DNA of 64,000 nt from Oleomonas cavernae (GCF_003590945.1 NZ_QYUK01000011.1:3318909-3382908), one strand, 5' to 3'; positions 18,889 through 28,281 are shown, counted from the first letter of the stretch. Translations and numbers: made by a program. The notes: a model not told the origin generated them from the letters alone.

Positions 18889-18902
18889 AGCGAACGCTCG
18901 CT
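18889..18902. promoter_or_regulatory. Candidate TetR operator
   Basis: AGCGAACGCTCGCT, an inverted repeat (AGCGA-N4-TCGCT) next to the AT-rich element ATAAAAAT, centred between the divergent TetR and acyl-CoA dehydrogenase genes. Confidence 0.55.
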
Positions 18903-18923
18903 CGCCTTTTTAGGATCTTCCCG

Positions 18924-20132
18924 ATGGACTTCACCCTCTCGCCCGAAATCGACGATTACCGCCGCCGCATCCGCGCCTTCGTCGACGCGAACATCATCCC
19001 CCTGGAGGCCGACCGGGCGAATTACGACGCCCATGAGAACATCGCCCATGCGCCGCTCCAGGCCATGCGCGCCAAGGCCAAGGCGGCCGGCCTGTGGGCC
19101 TTGCAGATGCCCAAGGCGCGTGGCGGCCAGGGCTTGAGCACGGTGGGCATGGCCGCGACCTACGAGGAGATGAACCGCTCGATCTTCGGCCCCGTCTGCT
19201 TCAATTCCTCCGCCCCGGACGACGGCAACATGTTCCTGCTGAACAAGGTGGGCACGCAAGCCCAGAAAGCCCGCTGGCTCCAGCCGATCATCGACGGCGA
19301 CGTGCGCTCGTCCTTCGTCATGACCGAGCCGCACCCCGGTTCCGGCTCCGACCCCGCCGGCATGATGCTGACCAAGGCCACGCGCCAGGGCGGCAAGTGG
19401 GTGATCCACGGCCGCAAGTGGTTCATCACCGGGGCCGAGGAGGCGAGCCATTTCATCCTGCTGGCGCGCACCAGCGACGACGAGCGCAAGGGCCTGACCG
19501 CCTTCCTCTACCACAAGGACCAGCCCGGCTGGCGCATCGAGCGGCGCATCGAGATCATGGGGCCGGAGGAGCACGGCGGCCATTGCGAGATCGTCTATGA
19601 CGGCCTCGAGATCGAGGACGAGAATGTCCTGATGGGGGTGGGCGACGGCCTGAAGGCGACCCAGATCCGGCTGGGCACCGCGCGCCTGACCCATTGCATG
19701 CGCTGGCTGGGCCTGGCCAAGCGGGCGATGGAGATCGCCGAGAGTTACACCAGCAGCCGCATCGCCTTCGGCAAGCGCCTGCGCGACCGTGAAAGCATCC
19801 AGACCATGCTGGGCGAAGTCGCCCTGCAGATCGAGATCGGCCGCCTGCTGACCATGAAGGCCGCCTGGAAGCTCGACCAGGGCGATTTCGCCCGCAAGGA
19901 GGTGAGCATGGCCAAGATCGTCGTCGCCGACGTGCTGCACCAGGCTGCCGACACCGCGCTCCAGCTCAACGGCGCCCGGGGTTACTCCAAGGACACCCCG
20001 CTCGAATGGATCTACCGCTACGCCCGCCAGGCCCGCCTGGTCGACGGCGCCTCGGAAGTCCACAAGATGGTCCTCTCCAACCACCTGTCGTCCGAAGGCA
20101 CGGATTTCTGGTCCTGGGGTGCGGGACACTGA
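18924..20132 (+). CDS. Acyl-CoA dehydrogenase (long-chain type)
   Basis: 402-residue FAD enzyme. Features are MDFTLSPEIDDYRRRIRAFV, KARGGQGLSTVGMAATYEEM, the substrate/FAD motif SFVMTEPHPGSGSDPAGM, KWVIHGRKWFITGAEEASHF, and SRIAFGKRLRDRESIQTMLGE. The C-terminal GYSKDTPLEWIYRYARQARLVDGASEVHKM is typical of dehydrogenases acting on longer or branched acyl-CoA. It is divergent from its probable TetR regulator. The exact substrate cannot be read from sequence. Confidence 0.9.
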   Translation: MDFTLSPEIDDYRRRIRAFVDANIIPLEADRANYDAHENIAHAPLQAMRAKAKAAGLWALQMPKARGGQGLSTVGMAATYEEMNRSIFGPVCFNSSAPDDGNMFLLNKVGTQAQKARWLQPIIDGDVRSSFVMTEPHPGSGSDPAGMMLTKATRQGGKWVIHGRKWFITGAEEASHFILLARTSDDERKGLTAFLYHKDQPGWRIERRIEIMGPEEHGGHCEIVYDGLEIEDENVLMGVGDGLKATQIRLGTARLTHCMRWLGLAKRAMEIAESYTSSRIAFGKRLRDRESIQTMLGEVALQIEIGRLLTMKAAWKLDQGDFARKEVSMAKIVVADVLHQAADTALQLNGARGYSKDTPLEWIYRYARQARLVDGASEVHKMVLSNHLSSEGTDFWSWGAGH

Positions 20133-20148
20133 CCTCATAGATTACAAG

Positions 20149-20196
20149 CTCTCTCCGCCCTTCAGGGGGAGAGGGTGGGGTGAGGTGGGTCGGTGG
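20149..20196. repeat. Family A half element
   Basis: One arm only of the family A repeat (CTCTCCGCCCTTCAGGGGGA followed by GAGGGTGGGGTGAGGTGGGT), between the convergent acyl-CoA dehydrogenase and TfoX-like genes. It still forms the small terminal hairpin. Confidence 0.75.
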
Positions 20197-20204
20197 CGTC
20201 GGGC

Positions 20205-20539
20205 TCACTTGCCATCGCGCCGGGCGGCCGCCACGGCGTCGCGGGCCCAGGACAGAAGTTCGTCCTCGTCATCCAGCATCTCGCCCGGCAGGGCGAAATA
20301 GGCCTCGACCGTCACCTCGCCCTTGCGGGTGCGATAGCTGAACGGCCGGCTGCCGGCAGCAACGAAGCGCGGCCTGTTCTGGCCGTCCGTCTTCAGATAC
20401 AGGGTCTCGCCCATGACCATGGCGAACTGAACGCCGTCGAGGACGAGCCCCGTGCCACCGAAGAACCGGCGCGCCGACACCGGCCCCAGGGGGCCAGCAG
20501 GTCGACCAGATGGGCGATGAATTGCCTGTCCGCGCTCAT
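20205..20539 (-). CDS. TfoX N-terminal domain protein, frameshifted
   Basis: Short protein of about 111 residues like the N-terminal domain of the competence regulator TfoX: LGPVSARRFFGGTGLVLDGVQ, FAMVMGETLYLKTD, GSRPFSYRTRKGEVTVEAYF. Such stand-alone domains are common and mostly uncharacterised. From the ATG at 20539 the protein reads MSADRQFIAHLVDLLAP and then leaves frame at the five-G run (plus strand 20490-20494). One more G restores the domain frame. The start overlaps the LysR stop (ATGA), so the two genes are coupled. Confidence 0.8.
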
Positions 20540-21435
20540 GGTCCCTCAATCCCCGCATGTTCCACCAGGAAATCGACGAACGCCCGCACGCGCAAGGACA
20601 GGTGCTCGTGGCTGACGAAGACCGCGTGGGCTTCCTCGGTGTCGCCGGGGTTGAAGGCTTCCAGGATCGGCACCAGGCGGCCTGCGTCGAGGTCGGCCTG
20701 GATGTGGTAGTTGGCCAGGCGCGCCACGCCCACGCCGGCCAGGGCCATCAGGCGGACCTCCTCGCCCGAGCCGGCGAGGAAATTGCCGGTGAAGCTGCGC
20801 TCGCGCACCACCCCGTCGATGCTGAAGGCGCGGTGATCGGCGAGGCGGCGGAAGTTGAAGTGCAGGTAGTTGTGGCGGGCCAGATCGTCAGGGTGCCGCG
20901 GCTCGCCATGGGCGGCCAGATAGGCGGGGGCGGCGACCACGGTCATGGCGGAACGGCCCAGCGCGCGGGCACGCAGGCGGGAATCGCGCAAGGGGCCGAA
21001 GCGTACCGCGACATCCGCCCGCTCCTCCATCAGGTCGACCACATTGTCCGACAGGGTGACGTCGACCACCACCTTGGGGTAACGGGCCAGGAACAGCGGC
21101 AGCACCGGGATCAGGCAGTGGACGCCGTAGGGCACGGCGGCATTGACCCGCAGGCGGCCGCGCGGTTCGGCATTGGCCTGGCCTAAGCTGCGCTCGACCT
21201 CGTCGATGTCGGCCAGGATGGCGCTGGCCCGGCCCAGATAGGCCTGGCCCTCGGCCGTCAGGGCCAGGGCGCGGGTGGTCCGCTGCAGCAGGCGCACGCC
21301 CAGGCGCGCCTCGATCCGCGCCACGGTCCGGCTGACGGCCGAGGGGGTGAGGCGCAACGCCTTGGCGGCAGCGGCGAAGCTGCCCTTCTCCGCCACCTGG
21401 ACGAAGACCTCCATTTCACCCGCGCGGTTGTCCAT
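20536..21435 (-). CDS. LysR-family transcriptional regulator
   Basis: 299-residue LysR regulator. The helix-turn-helix is at 1-60 (MEVFVQVAEKGSFAAAAKALRLTPSAVSRTVARIEARLG), followed by a periplasmic-binding-like effector domain (VRFGPLRDSRLRARALGRS, FTGNFLAGSGEEVRLMALAGVG). It is of the CrgA-like/DsdC-like subclass. The ATG at 21435 (MDNRAGEMEVF) is preferred over the upstream reading because the latter crosses the divergent operator. It faces the MFS exporter gene and probably controls it. Confidence 0.9.
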   Translation of the reverse strand: MDNRAGEMEVFVQVAEKGSFAAAAKALRLTPSAVSRTVARIEARLGVRLLQRTTRALALTAEGQAYLGRASAILADIDEVERSLGQANAEPRGRLRVNAAVPYGVHCLIPVLPLFLARYPKVVVDVTLSDNVVDLMEERADVAVRFGPLRDSRLRARALGRSAMTVVAAPAYLAAHGEPRHPDDLARHNYLHFNFRRLADHRAFSIDGVVRERSFTGNFLAGSGEEVRLMALAGVGVARLANYHIQADLDAGRLVPILEAFNPGDTEEAHAVFVSHEHLSLRVRAFVDFLVEHAGIEGP

Positions 21436-21440
21436 GGCCG

Positions 21441-21467
21441 ATACTCGTGAGTCAAAGTCATGAGTAT
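21441..21467. promoter_or_regulatory. LysR-type operator
   Basis: ATACTCGTGA-N7-TCATGAGTAT: the two 10-base arms match at 9 of 10 positions. It sits five bases from the LysR start and about 80 bases before the MFS start, as expected for an autoregulated divergent LysR pair. Confidence 0.7.
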
Positions 21468-21545
21468 CTTGATATTTCAAAATCTAATCATCAATGCCGC
21501 GAATGCGCATCTTGGGGTCCTGACCTGTCGTCGAGGAACGATCCG

Positions 21546-22721
21546 ATGCCTCTCGCCTTGTACGCGCTTGCCGCCGGTGCCTTCGGCATCGGTACCACCG
21601 AATTCGTCATCATGGGGCTGCTGCTGGAAGTCGGCCGCGACCTCGACGTCTCCATCGCCGCCGCCGGCCTGCTGGTCTCGGGCTATGCCCTGGGCGTCGC
21701 GGTAGGGGCGCCGCTGCTGACCGCCACCACCGGGCGGCTGCCGCGCAAGACCCTGCTGCTGGGCCTGATGGCCTTGTTCACGATCGGCAATCTGGCCTGT
21801 GCCCTGGCGCCCGACTATTGGAGCCTGATGGCCGCCCGGGTGGTCACCTCCTTTGCCCACGGCACCTTCTTCGGCGTCGGCTCGGTCGTGGCGACCGCTT
21901 TGGTGCCGAAAAACAAGGCGGCCTCGGCCATCGCCCTGATGTTCACCGGCCTGACCCTGGCCAATGTCCTGGGCGTGCCCTTCGGCGCCTGGCTGGGCCT
22001 GCATTACGGCTGGCGCGCGACCTTCTGGGTGGTGACCGCGATCGGCCTGGCGGCGATGGCGGCCGTCGCCCTGCTGGTGCCGCGCCTTGCCCCCAGCGGC
22101 AGCGGCCGGCTGATGGACGAACTCAAGGTGCTGGGCCGCCCCCAGGTCCTGCTGGGCCTCGGCATCACCACCCTGGGCTTCGGCGGCGTGTTCGCGGCCT
22201 TCACCTATATCGCCCCGGTGCTGACGCAGATCAGCGGCTTTTCGGCCGACGCGGTGGCGCCGATCCTGCTGCTGTTCGGCGCCGGCCTGGTGGTCGGCAA
22301 CATCGTCGGCGGCAAGCTGGCCGACCGCGCCCTGATGCCCACCCTGCTGGGCAGCCTCGTGGCCCTGGCCGCGGTGCTGATCCTGATCGTGCCGGCATCT
22401 CACAACCAGGTCGCCATGATCGTCACCGTCGGCCTGCTGGGGGCCGCCGCCTTTGCCACGGTGCCGCCCTTGCAGATGCGCATCCTGGCCAAGGCGGAAG
22501 GGGCGCCCAATCTGGCCTCGGCCCTCAACATCGGCGCCTTCAATCTGGGCAATGCCCTGGGTGCCTGGGCCGGCGGCCTGACCATCGACCACGGCCCGGG
22601 GCTCACCGCCCTGCCCTGGGTCGCCGCCCTGATCACCTTGGGCGGCCTAGCCCTGGCCCTGGTCAGCCGGCGCCTGGACCGGGTGGCCATCCCGATCCGC
22701 CCCGCCGCGCAGGAGGTGTGA
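21546..22721 (+). CDS. MFS transporter, AraJ/sugar-efflux type
   Basis: 391-residue, 12-helix major facilitator of the DHA1 AraJ-like type. The N-terminus is ALAAGAFGIGTTEFVIMGLL (the GTTEFVIMG motif typical of the group). Motif A-like TATTGRLPRKTLLLGLM follows, then MAARVVTSFAHGTFFGVGSVVA and, C-terminally, SALNIGAFNLGNALGAWAGG. Probably a drug or sugar exporter; substrate unknown. I chose the ATG at 21546 (MPLALYALAAGAFG). It is divergent from the LysR regulator. Confidence 0.88.
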   Translation: MPLALYALAAGAFGIGTTEFVIMGLLLEVGRDLDVSIAAAGLLVSGYALGVAVGAPLLTATTGRLPRKTLLLGLMALFTIGNLACALAPDYWSLMAARVVTSFAHGTFFGVGSVVATALVPKNKAASAIALMFTGLTLANVLGVPFGAWLGLHYGWRATFWVVTAIGLAAMAAVALLVPRLAPSGSGRLMDELKVLGRPQVLLGLGITTLGFGGVFAAFTYIAPVLTQISGFSADAVAPILLLFGAGLVVGNIVGGKLADRALMPTLLGSLVALAAVLILIVPASHNQVAMIVTVGLLGAAAFATVPPLQMRILAKAEGAPNLASALNIGAFNLGNALGAWAGGLTIDHGPGLTALPWVAALITLGGLALALVSRRLDRVAIPIRPAAQEV

Positions 22722-22735
22722 TAGAAGGGGCGGCC

Positions 22736-23071
22736 ATGTCCGACCCGCGCCTCAAGTCCCGCCTCGTCGTCCAGGCCCTGATCCGCCGGGCCGAGGTGGC
22801 GGGGCTGGTCGCCATGGTCATGCGCTCGGGCGATGCCGATGCCGGGGCGATCGCCTTGGTGCTCGACCGCTTCGGCGCCGGCAGCCGCCTGTTCGCCCAG
22901 GCCCGCGACGGTGACGGGCGCCTGGTCTGGGCCCCGGCCGACGGCGGCAAGCCGCTCGATGCGCCCGACCTGGCGGACCGGCTGGAGCGCAGCACGCGCC
23001 GCGACCCCGACCTGTGGATCCTCTCGATCGAGGACCCCAAGGCCCTATTCGATCCCAACGGCCAGGGCTGA
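22736..23071 (+). CDS. DUF1491 family protein
   Basis: Small alphaproteobacterial protein (111 residues) of unknown function. The conserved N-terminus RLKSRLVVQALIRRAEVAGLVAMVMRSGDADAGAIALVLDR and RLFAQARDGDGRLVWAP match the family pattern by eye. It follows the MFS gene by 14 bases. Its last 27 bases overlap the 3' end of the convergent GH17 gene. Confidence 0.8.
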   Translation: MSDPRLKSRLVVQALIRRAEVAGLVAMVMRSGDADAGAIALVLDRFGAGSRLFAQARDGDGRLVWAPADGGKPLDAPDLADRLERSTRRDPDLWILSIEDPKALFDPNGQG

Positions 23072-24784
23072 GCGGCGCAGGCGCCAGCGGAAGCGCACCG
23101 CGGCGAAGAACGGCAGGCTCATCAGCACCATGCAGGCGCCCCAGGCCCAGGCCTCGATATTGGCCGGCGTCTCCAGGATCAGCAGGGCCACGGCCATGGC
23201 GATGAAGCCCAACCCCACCACCAGCGAGAACCAGCCACGCCCCTTGGGCGGTATGTCGTCGATCCGGCCGAAGACATGGCCGAAGGCCAGGCGGTCCAGG
23301 AAACGGTCGCGCCCGGTTGCCGCGGCGACGCCGGAGATGATCAGGGGTGCCACCGCGGCCAGGGCCAGATAGACCGTGGGGAAATCGCGGTAGCGGCCGT
23401 CGACCGGCAGGATCGGCCACAGCATCGAGACGGTGGCGGGCGCCAGGACCTGCGACGCCAGCGTGCTGACCGGCACCACCATCAGGAACGACAGCGCGAA
23501 CGACAGGCCCAGCCCCAGGCTCAGCACCAGGTCGCCGCCGATGGCCGGGCCGCTGCCCGCCGCCGGGCGGGTATCGCCGGTCAGGATGCGGAAGGCGGTG
23601 ACACTCAAGGCCAGGCCCAACCCCAGGGCGACCACCGCCTTGAGCCCGGCCCAGACCTGCGGCGCCCACATATAGGCGTAGAAATAGGCCTCGTAGACGG
23701 CACGGCTGCCGCCATAGGTCGCCACCGCCAGGAGCAGGCCGGTCAAGATGGCGCGGCCCAGCCCGAGCCGTGCCGCCCGGGCGCGCTGATGGACCACGAA
23801 GACGATGCTGAGCAGGGCGGCCAGGGCAGCACCCCAGGGCCAGCGCGGTTCCTCGACGATCGGCTTGTTGAAATTGAACTTGTGATGCCAGTTGCTGTCG
23901 AACAGGCCCCAGTTGGCGCCGACGGTGCCTTCCATCTCGCTCTTCCAGCGCTGGTCGAAGGCCTCGATGACATTGTAGCGGATGCCTTCGGACGTCGCCT
24001 TGTGCAGGAAGTTGGTGAGGAAGGTGGCCAGTTCCAGCCGCCCGGGCACCGCGGCCTCGCGGCTGCGGCCGTGGGTGGGCCAGCCGATTTCCCCGATCAC
24101 CACCGGCTTGCCCGGGAAGGCGGCGCGGACCTGGGCCAGGATATTCTCGACATGGGCATTGCCCACCTCGACGGGCAGCGGGAAATCCTCCCAATAGGGC
24201 AGGATATGGATGGTGATGAAGTCCACTTCCGCCGCCAGTTGGGGGTTCTGCAGCCAGAATTCCCAGACATCGGCATAGGTGACCGGCTGCTTGATCGCGG
24301 CGCGGACGGTGCGGATGTGCTCGATCAGTCTGTCCACGGGCAGGTCCCGGCGCAGCAATACCTCGTTGCCGACGATCACCCGGTCGATCGTGTCGGGAAA
24401 GCGGTTGGCGAGGTCGATCAGGCTGGCGACCTCGGCCTGGTTGACCCGCAGCACCTGGCCCAGCCAGGCCCCGGCGAAGACCTTGAGGCCGCGCGCCTGG
24501 GCCAGGCCAGGCACGATTTCCATGCCTTCCCGGGCGGTGTAGAGGCGCACCCCGCGGACCTTGCCGACCAGGGCATCGAGCGCCAGGGCGATTTCGTGGT
24601 CGCTGGGATAATTGCCGGTCAACGGGCTTTGCGTGCCGCGGAACGGCGCGAAGGAAACGCTTTCGATCACGCCGTCGAAGGGCTGGGCCAGGGTGACGGG
24701 GCGATTCGGCAACCACCAGGCCAGGAATGTGAGCCCGATCGCAACGCAAAGGGTGACGGCATGGGCGGGGGTTATGGCACGCAT
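23045..24784 (-). CDS. GH17-domain membrane protein (beta-glucan related)
   Basis: 579 residues. One N-terminal membrane helix is followed by a glycoside hydrolase family 17 domain (about 30-300): GVIESVSFAPFRGTQSP, the acid/base Glu in VIVGNEVLLRRD and the nucleophile Glu in VVIGEIGWPTHGRS. From about residue 310 come nine or so hydrophobic helices. Such GH17-membrane fusions act in beta-1,3 or beta-1,6 glucan synthesis or transfer in proteobacteria; no GT2 domain is present here. I chose the ATG at 24784; a TTG start at 24805 is possible. Divergent from the acyl-CoA ligase at 25006, 221 bases away. Confidence 0.82.
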   Translation of the reverse strand: MRAITPAHAVTLCVAIGLTFLAWWLPNRPVTLAQPFDGVIESVSFAPFRGTQSPLTGNYPSDHEIALALDALVGKVRGVRLYTAREGMEIVPGLAQARGLKVFAGAWLGQVLRVNQAEVASLIDLANRFPDTIDRVIVGNEVLLRRDLPVDRLIEHIRTVRAAIKQPVTYADVWEFWLQNPQLAAEVDFITIHILPYWEDFPLPVEVGNAHVENILAQVRAAFPGKPVVIGEIGWPTHGRSREAAVPGRLELATFLTNFLHKATSEGIRYNVIEAFDQRWKSEMEGTVGANWGLFDSNWHHKFNFNKPIVEEPRWPWGAALAALLSIVFVVHQRARAARLGLGRAILTGLLLAVATYGGSRAVYEAYFYAYMWAPQVWAGLKAVVALGLGLALSVTAFRILTGDTRPAAGSGPAIGGDLVLSLGLGLSFALSFLMVVPVSTLASQVLAPATVSMLWPILPVDGRYRDFPTVYLALAAVAPLIISGVAAATGRDRFLDRLAFGHVFGRIDDIPPKGRGWFSLVVGLGFIAMAVALLILETPANIEAWAWGACMVLMSLPFFAAVRFRWRLRRSALAVGIE

Positions 24785-25005
24785 CAGGCTCTCGCTGGGA
24801 AACAACCGCCGCCGCCCTACGCCGCGTCAGCAACGCAAAGGCGCTGGGACCGCAACGGGCGATGGCCCTTGCTCTTACACCAAACCGGCCGGGTGGGGAA
24901 CGTGCTCGGAATTCGCGACTTGAGGCGCGTCGGCCGCCCCCCTAGACTGCGCCCAAAGAACAAGGTGGCGCCAACGAGCGCCGCCGCTCCGGGGAGACGA
25001 CACGT

Positions 25006-26589
25006 ATGGCTTATCATCCAGACATCCGTGCGCTTGGCGACGTGCCGCGCATCCATGGCCGCGAGCGCAGCGACAAGGTCGCCCTGATCGAAGGCGACAG
25101 GTCGATCAGCTATGCCGAGCTGGACCGGCTCAGCAGCGCCTGCGCTGCCGCCCTCGTCGCCGCCGGGGTGAAGCCCCAGCGCCGGGTCGGCTTCCTCGAC
25201 AAGAATTCGGCCGATTATTTCGCGCTGCTGTTCGGCACCGCCAAGGCCGGTGCCGTGCTGGTGCCGGTGAACTGGCGCCTGGCCGCGCCCGAGATCACCT
25301 TCATCCTGGACGATGCCCAGGCCGAAATCCTGTTCGTCGGGCCGGACTTCGTGCAGGCGGTGCGCTACTTCCACCAGGACTTCAAGACGGTCAAGCAGAT
25401 CGTCGTGATGGGCGGGGGCGACGGCGACTGGCCGGGCTTTGCCCAGTGGCTGGGCGACGTCGATGCCGCCGTCGACCCCAGGCTGGACGGTGCTGCCCGC
25501 GACACGGTCATCCAGATGTACACCTCGGGCACCACCGGGAACCCCAAGGGCGTCATGCTGATGCACGACAACTTCCTGGGGAATATCCAGCAGCGCGAGG
25601 CCGCGGCCGAGGAATGGGCCCTGTGGACGGACAAGGACGTGGCCCAGATCGCCATGCCGCTGTTCCACATCGGCGGCACCGGCTCGGCCTTCCTGGGCAT
25701 CTACAGCGGCGCCAAGCTGATCATCACCCGCGATTTCGAGCCGGGCCTGGTGCTGCGCCAGATCGAACAGCACCGCATCACCAAGGTGTTCTACGTGCCG
25801 GCCGTGCTGCTCTTCCTGCTGCAACACCCGGCCAGCCAGACGACCGATTTCTCGTCGTTCAAATACATCCTCTACGGCGCCTCGCCGATCCCGCTCGACC
25901 TGCTGCGCAAGGCGATGGCCGTGTTCAAATGCGGCTTCGTCCAGGTCTACGGCATGACCGAAACCACGGGCATGTGTACCTACCTGCCGGCCGAGGACCA
26001 CGATCCCGACGGCAACGAGCGGATGCGCAGCGCCGGCAAGCCGCTGCCCGGGATCGAGGTGAAGATCGTCGACGAGCATGGCAACAGCCTGCCGCCCCGT
26101 GTGGTGGGCGAGATCTGCACCCGCTCGGTCGGCATCATGGCGGGCTACTGGAACCGGCCCGACGCCACCGCCAAGACGATCGACGGCGAGGGCTGGCTGA
26201 AGACCGGCGACGCCGGCTATCTGGACGAGGACGGTTACGTCTACATCTACGACCGGGTGAAGGACATGATCGTCTCGGGCGGCGAGAACATCTATCCGGC
26301 GGAAATCGAAAGCGCCCTGTTCGGCCACCCGGCGGTCGCCGACGTGGCGGTGATCGGCGTGCCGGACGACAGGTGGGGCGAGGCGGTGAAGGCCGTGGTG
26401 GTGCGCAAGCCCGAGGTCGAGGCCTCGGCCGACGACATCATCGCCTTCGCCCGCACCCGCATCGCCGGCTACAAGGTGCCGCGCTCGGTCGACTTCGTCG
26501 ATTACCTGCCACGCAACCCGACCGGAAAACTGTTGAAACGGGAATTGCGCGAACCATATTGGGCGGGCAGGGAACGCCGCGTGAACTAG
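25006..26589 (+). CDS. Long-chain fatty-acid/acyl-CoA ligase, copy 1
   Basis: AMP-forming acyl-CoA synthetase (527 residues). Motifs are the P-loop YTSGTTGNPKGVM, YGMTETTGMCTYLP, KTGDAGYLDEDGYVYIYDR, VSGGENIYPAEIESAL and the C-terminal catalytic Lys in NPTGKLLKRELR. It activates a carboxylic acid to its CoA thioester, probably feeding the acyl-CoA dehydrogenases upstream. It is followed by a paralogue on the same strand. The 220-base divergent region upstream contains no clear operator. Confidence 0.9.
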   Translation: MAYHPDIRALGDVPRIHGRERSDKVALIEGDRSISYAELDRLSSACAAALVAAGVKPQRRVGFLDKNSADYFALLFGTAKAGAVLVPVNWRLAAPEITFILDDAQAEILFVGPDFVQAVRYFHQDFKTVKQIVVMGGGDGDWPGFAQWLGDVDAAVDPRLDGAARDTVIQMYTSGTTGNPKGVMLMHDNFLGNIQQREAAAEEWALWTDKDVAQIAMPLFHIGGTGSAFLGIYSGAKLIITRDFEPGLVLRQIEQHRITKVFYVPAVLLFLLQHPASQTTDFSSFKYILYGASPIPLDLLRKAMAVFKCGFVQVYGMTETTGMCTYLPAEDHDPDGNERMRSAGKPLPGIEVKIVDEHGNSLPPRVVGEICTRSVGIMAGYWNRPDATAKTIDGEGWLKTGDAGYLDEDGYVYIYDRVKDMIVSGGENIYPAEIESALFGHPAVADVAVIGVPDDRWGEAVKAVVVRKPEVEASADDIIAFARTRIAGYKVPRSVDFVDYLPRNPTGKLLKRELREPYWAGRERRVN

Positions 26590-26646
26590 GCGGCACTCGC
26601 GACATTGGAGGCTCGAACCACCCAATTGCGAGAGGATGACGGGGGC

Positions 26647-28251
26647 ATGACTGGGGGAAGCGGCAAGGGTTCGACGGCGATCACCGATGGGTTGATCCGT
26701 TCCGTCGGGGATATTCCACGCCATCACGCGCAGGTGCGGCCCGAGGCGACCGCCCTGGTCTTCGAGGGGCGGGCGTCGTCTTATGCCCGCTGGAACGACC
26801 GGGCGTCGCAGGTGGCCAACGCCTTGATCGGCGACGGCTGCGGACCGGCGGCGAGGGTCGCGCTGTTCGCCAAGAACTCGGACTGGTACTACGAGATCTA
26901 TGGCGGCACGGCCAAGTCCAACACCGTGCTGGTGGGCGTGAACTGGCGCCTGGCCGCCCCTGAGGTGGCCCAGGTGATCCGCGATTCCGATGCCGGGATC
27001 CTGTTCGTGGCGCCCGAATTCGCCCCCGTGATCGACCAGATCAAGGACGAGTTGGGCGCGGTGCGCCGGATCATCACCCTGGGCCCGGCCCGGGGCGATT
27101 GGCTCGGTTACGAAGACTGGCTGGCCGCCGCCTCGAGCCGTGACCCGATGGTTCCCGTCTCGCCCCAGGATGTCGCCATCCAGCTCTATACCTCGGGCAC
27201 CACCGGCCTGCCCAAGGGCGTGATGCTGACCAACGAGAATATCCTCGAGGCGCTGAAGGCGGTCGAGGCGGGGGTTTACGGCGTGTTGGACGCCGGTAAC
27301 GAGCGCATCTTGATGTGCATGCCCAACTTCCACATCGCCGGCTCGAACTGGGGCATGTTCGGCTTTGCCATCGGCGCCGCCGTCCATGTGCTGAAGGAAG
27401 TGGACCCGGTCCGCATCCTGGAGACCATCGAGCGCGAGAAGATCACCCGGGCCTTGTTCGTGCCCGCCGTGATCATGCTGCTGGTCCAGCACCCTCTGGC
27501 CAAGACCACCGATTTCTCGTCCCTGAAGACCGTGGTCTACGGCGCCTCGCCGGCCCCGTTCGACCTGCTGCGCCAGGCGATGGCGACCTTCGGCTGCGGC
27601 CTGGCCCAGGCTTACGGCCTGACCGAGACCTGCGGCACGGTGGTCAGCCTGCCCGAGGCCGATCACGAGCCGGGCGGCAACAAGCGCATGCACAGTTGCG
27701 GCAAGCCCCTGCCCGGCACGACGATCCGCATCGTCGATGGCGAAGGCGCCGACCTGCCGCCGCATACGGTGGGCGAGATCCTGATCCGCTCCAAGCTGAA
27801 CATGGCCGGCTATTGGAAGCGGCCCGAGGATACCGCCAAGTCCTTCGTCGGCGACTGGTTCCGCTCGGGCGATGCCGGCTATCTGGACGAGGATGGTTAC
27901 CTCTACATCCACGACCGGGTGAAGGACATGATCGTCTCGGGCGGCGAGAACATCTACCCGGCCGAAATCGAAAGTGCCCTGTTCGGCCACCCTGCCATCG
28001 CCGACGTGGCGGTGATCGGCGTGCCCGACGACAAATGGGGCGAGGCGGTGAAGGCCGTGGTGGTGCTCAAGCCCGGCCAGGCGGTCGAAGCGGCCGAGCT
28101 GATCGCCTTCGCCAAGGCCCGCATCGCCGGCTACAAGGTGCCCAAGAGCGTCGATTTCGCCCCGGTCCTGCCGCGCAACCCGTCGGGCAAGCTGCTGAAG
28201 CGCGAATTGCGCCGGCCCTATTGGGAAGGCCGCGACCGCCAGGTGAATTGA
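26647..28251 (+). CDS. Long-chain fatty-acid/acyl-CoA ligase, copy 2
   Basis: 534-residue AMP-forming ligase paralogous to the preceding gene: LYTSGTTGLPKGVM, YGLTETCGTVVSLPEADHEPGGNKRMHSCGKPLPG, RSGDAGYLDEDGYLYIHDR, VSGGENIYPAEIES, NPSGKLLKREL. Long stretches of near-identical DNA to copy 1 (for example around 26257 and 27919) indicate tandem duplication with conservation or gene conversion. The ATG at 26647 was chosen; an upstream reading starts at 26605. Substrate differences cannot be judged. Confidence 0.9.
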   Translation: MTGGSGKGSTAITDGLIRSVGDIPRHHAQVRPEATALVFEGRASSYARWNDRASQVANALIGDGCGPAARVALFAKNSDWYYEIYGGTAKSNTVLVGVNWRLAAPEVAQVIRDSDAGILFVAPEFAPVIDQIKDELGAVRRIITLGPARGDWLGYEDWLAAASSRDPMVPVSPQDVAIQLYTSGTTGLPKGVMLTNENILEALKAVEAGVYGVLDAGNERILMCMPNFHIAGSNWGMFGFAIGAAVHVLKEVDPVRILETIEREKITRALFVPAVIMLLVQHPLAKTTDFSSLKTVVYGASPAPFDLLRQAMATFGCGLAQAYGLTETCGTVVSLPEADHEPGGNKRMHSCGKPLPGTTIRIVDGEGADLPPHTVGEILIRSKLNMAGYWKRPEDTAKSFVGDWFRSGDAGYLDEDGYLYIHDRVKDMIVSGGENIYPAEIESALFGHPAIADVAVIGVPDDKWGEAVKAVVVLKPGQAVEAAELIAFAKARIAGYKVPKSVDFAPVLPRNPSGKLLKRELRRPYWEGRDRQVN

Positions 28252-28281
28252 GGGAGGGTTTCGGCCGGTTCGCCTGGCATC

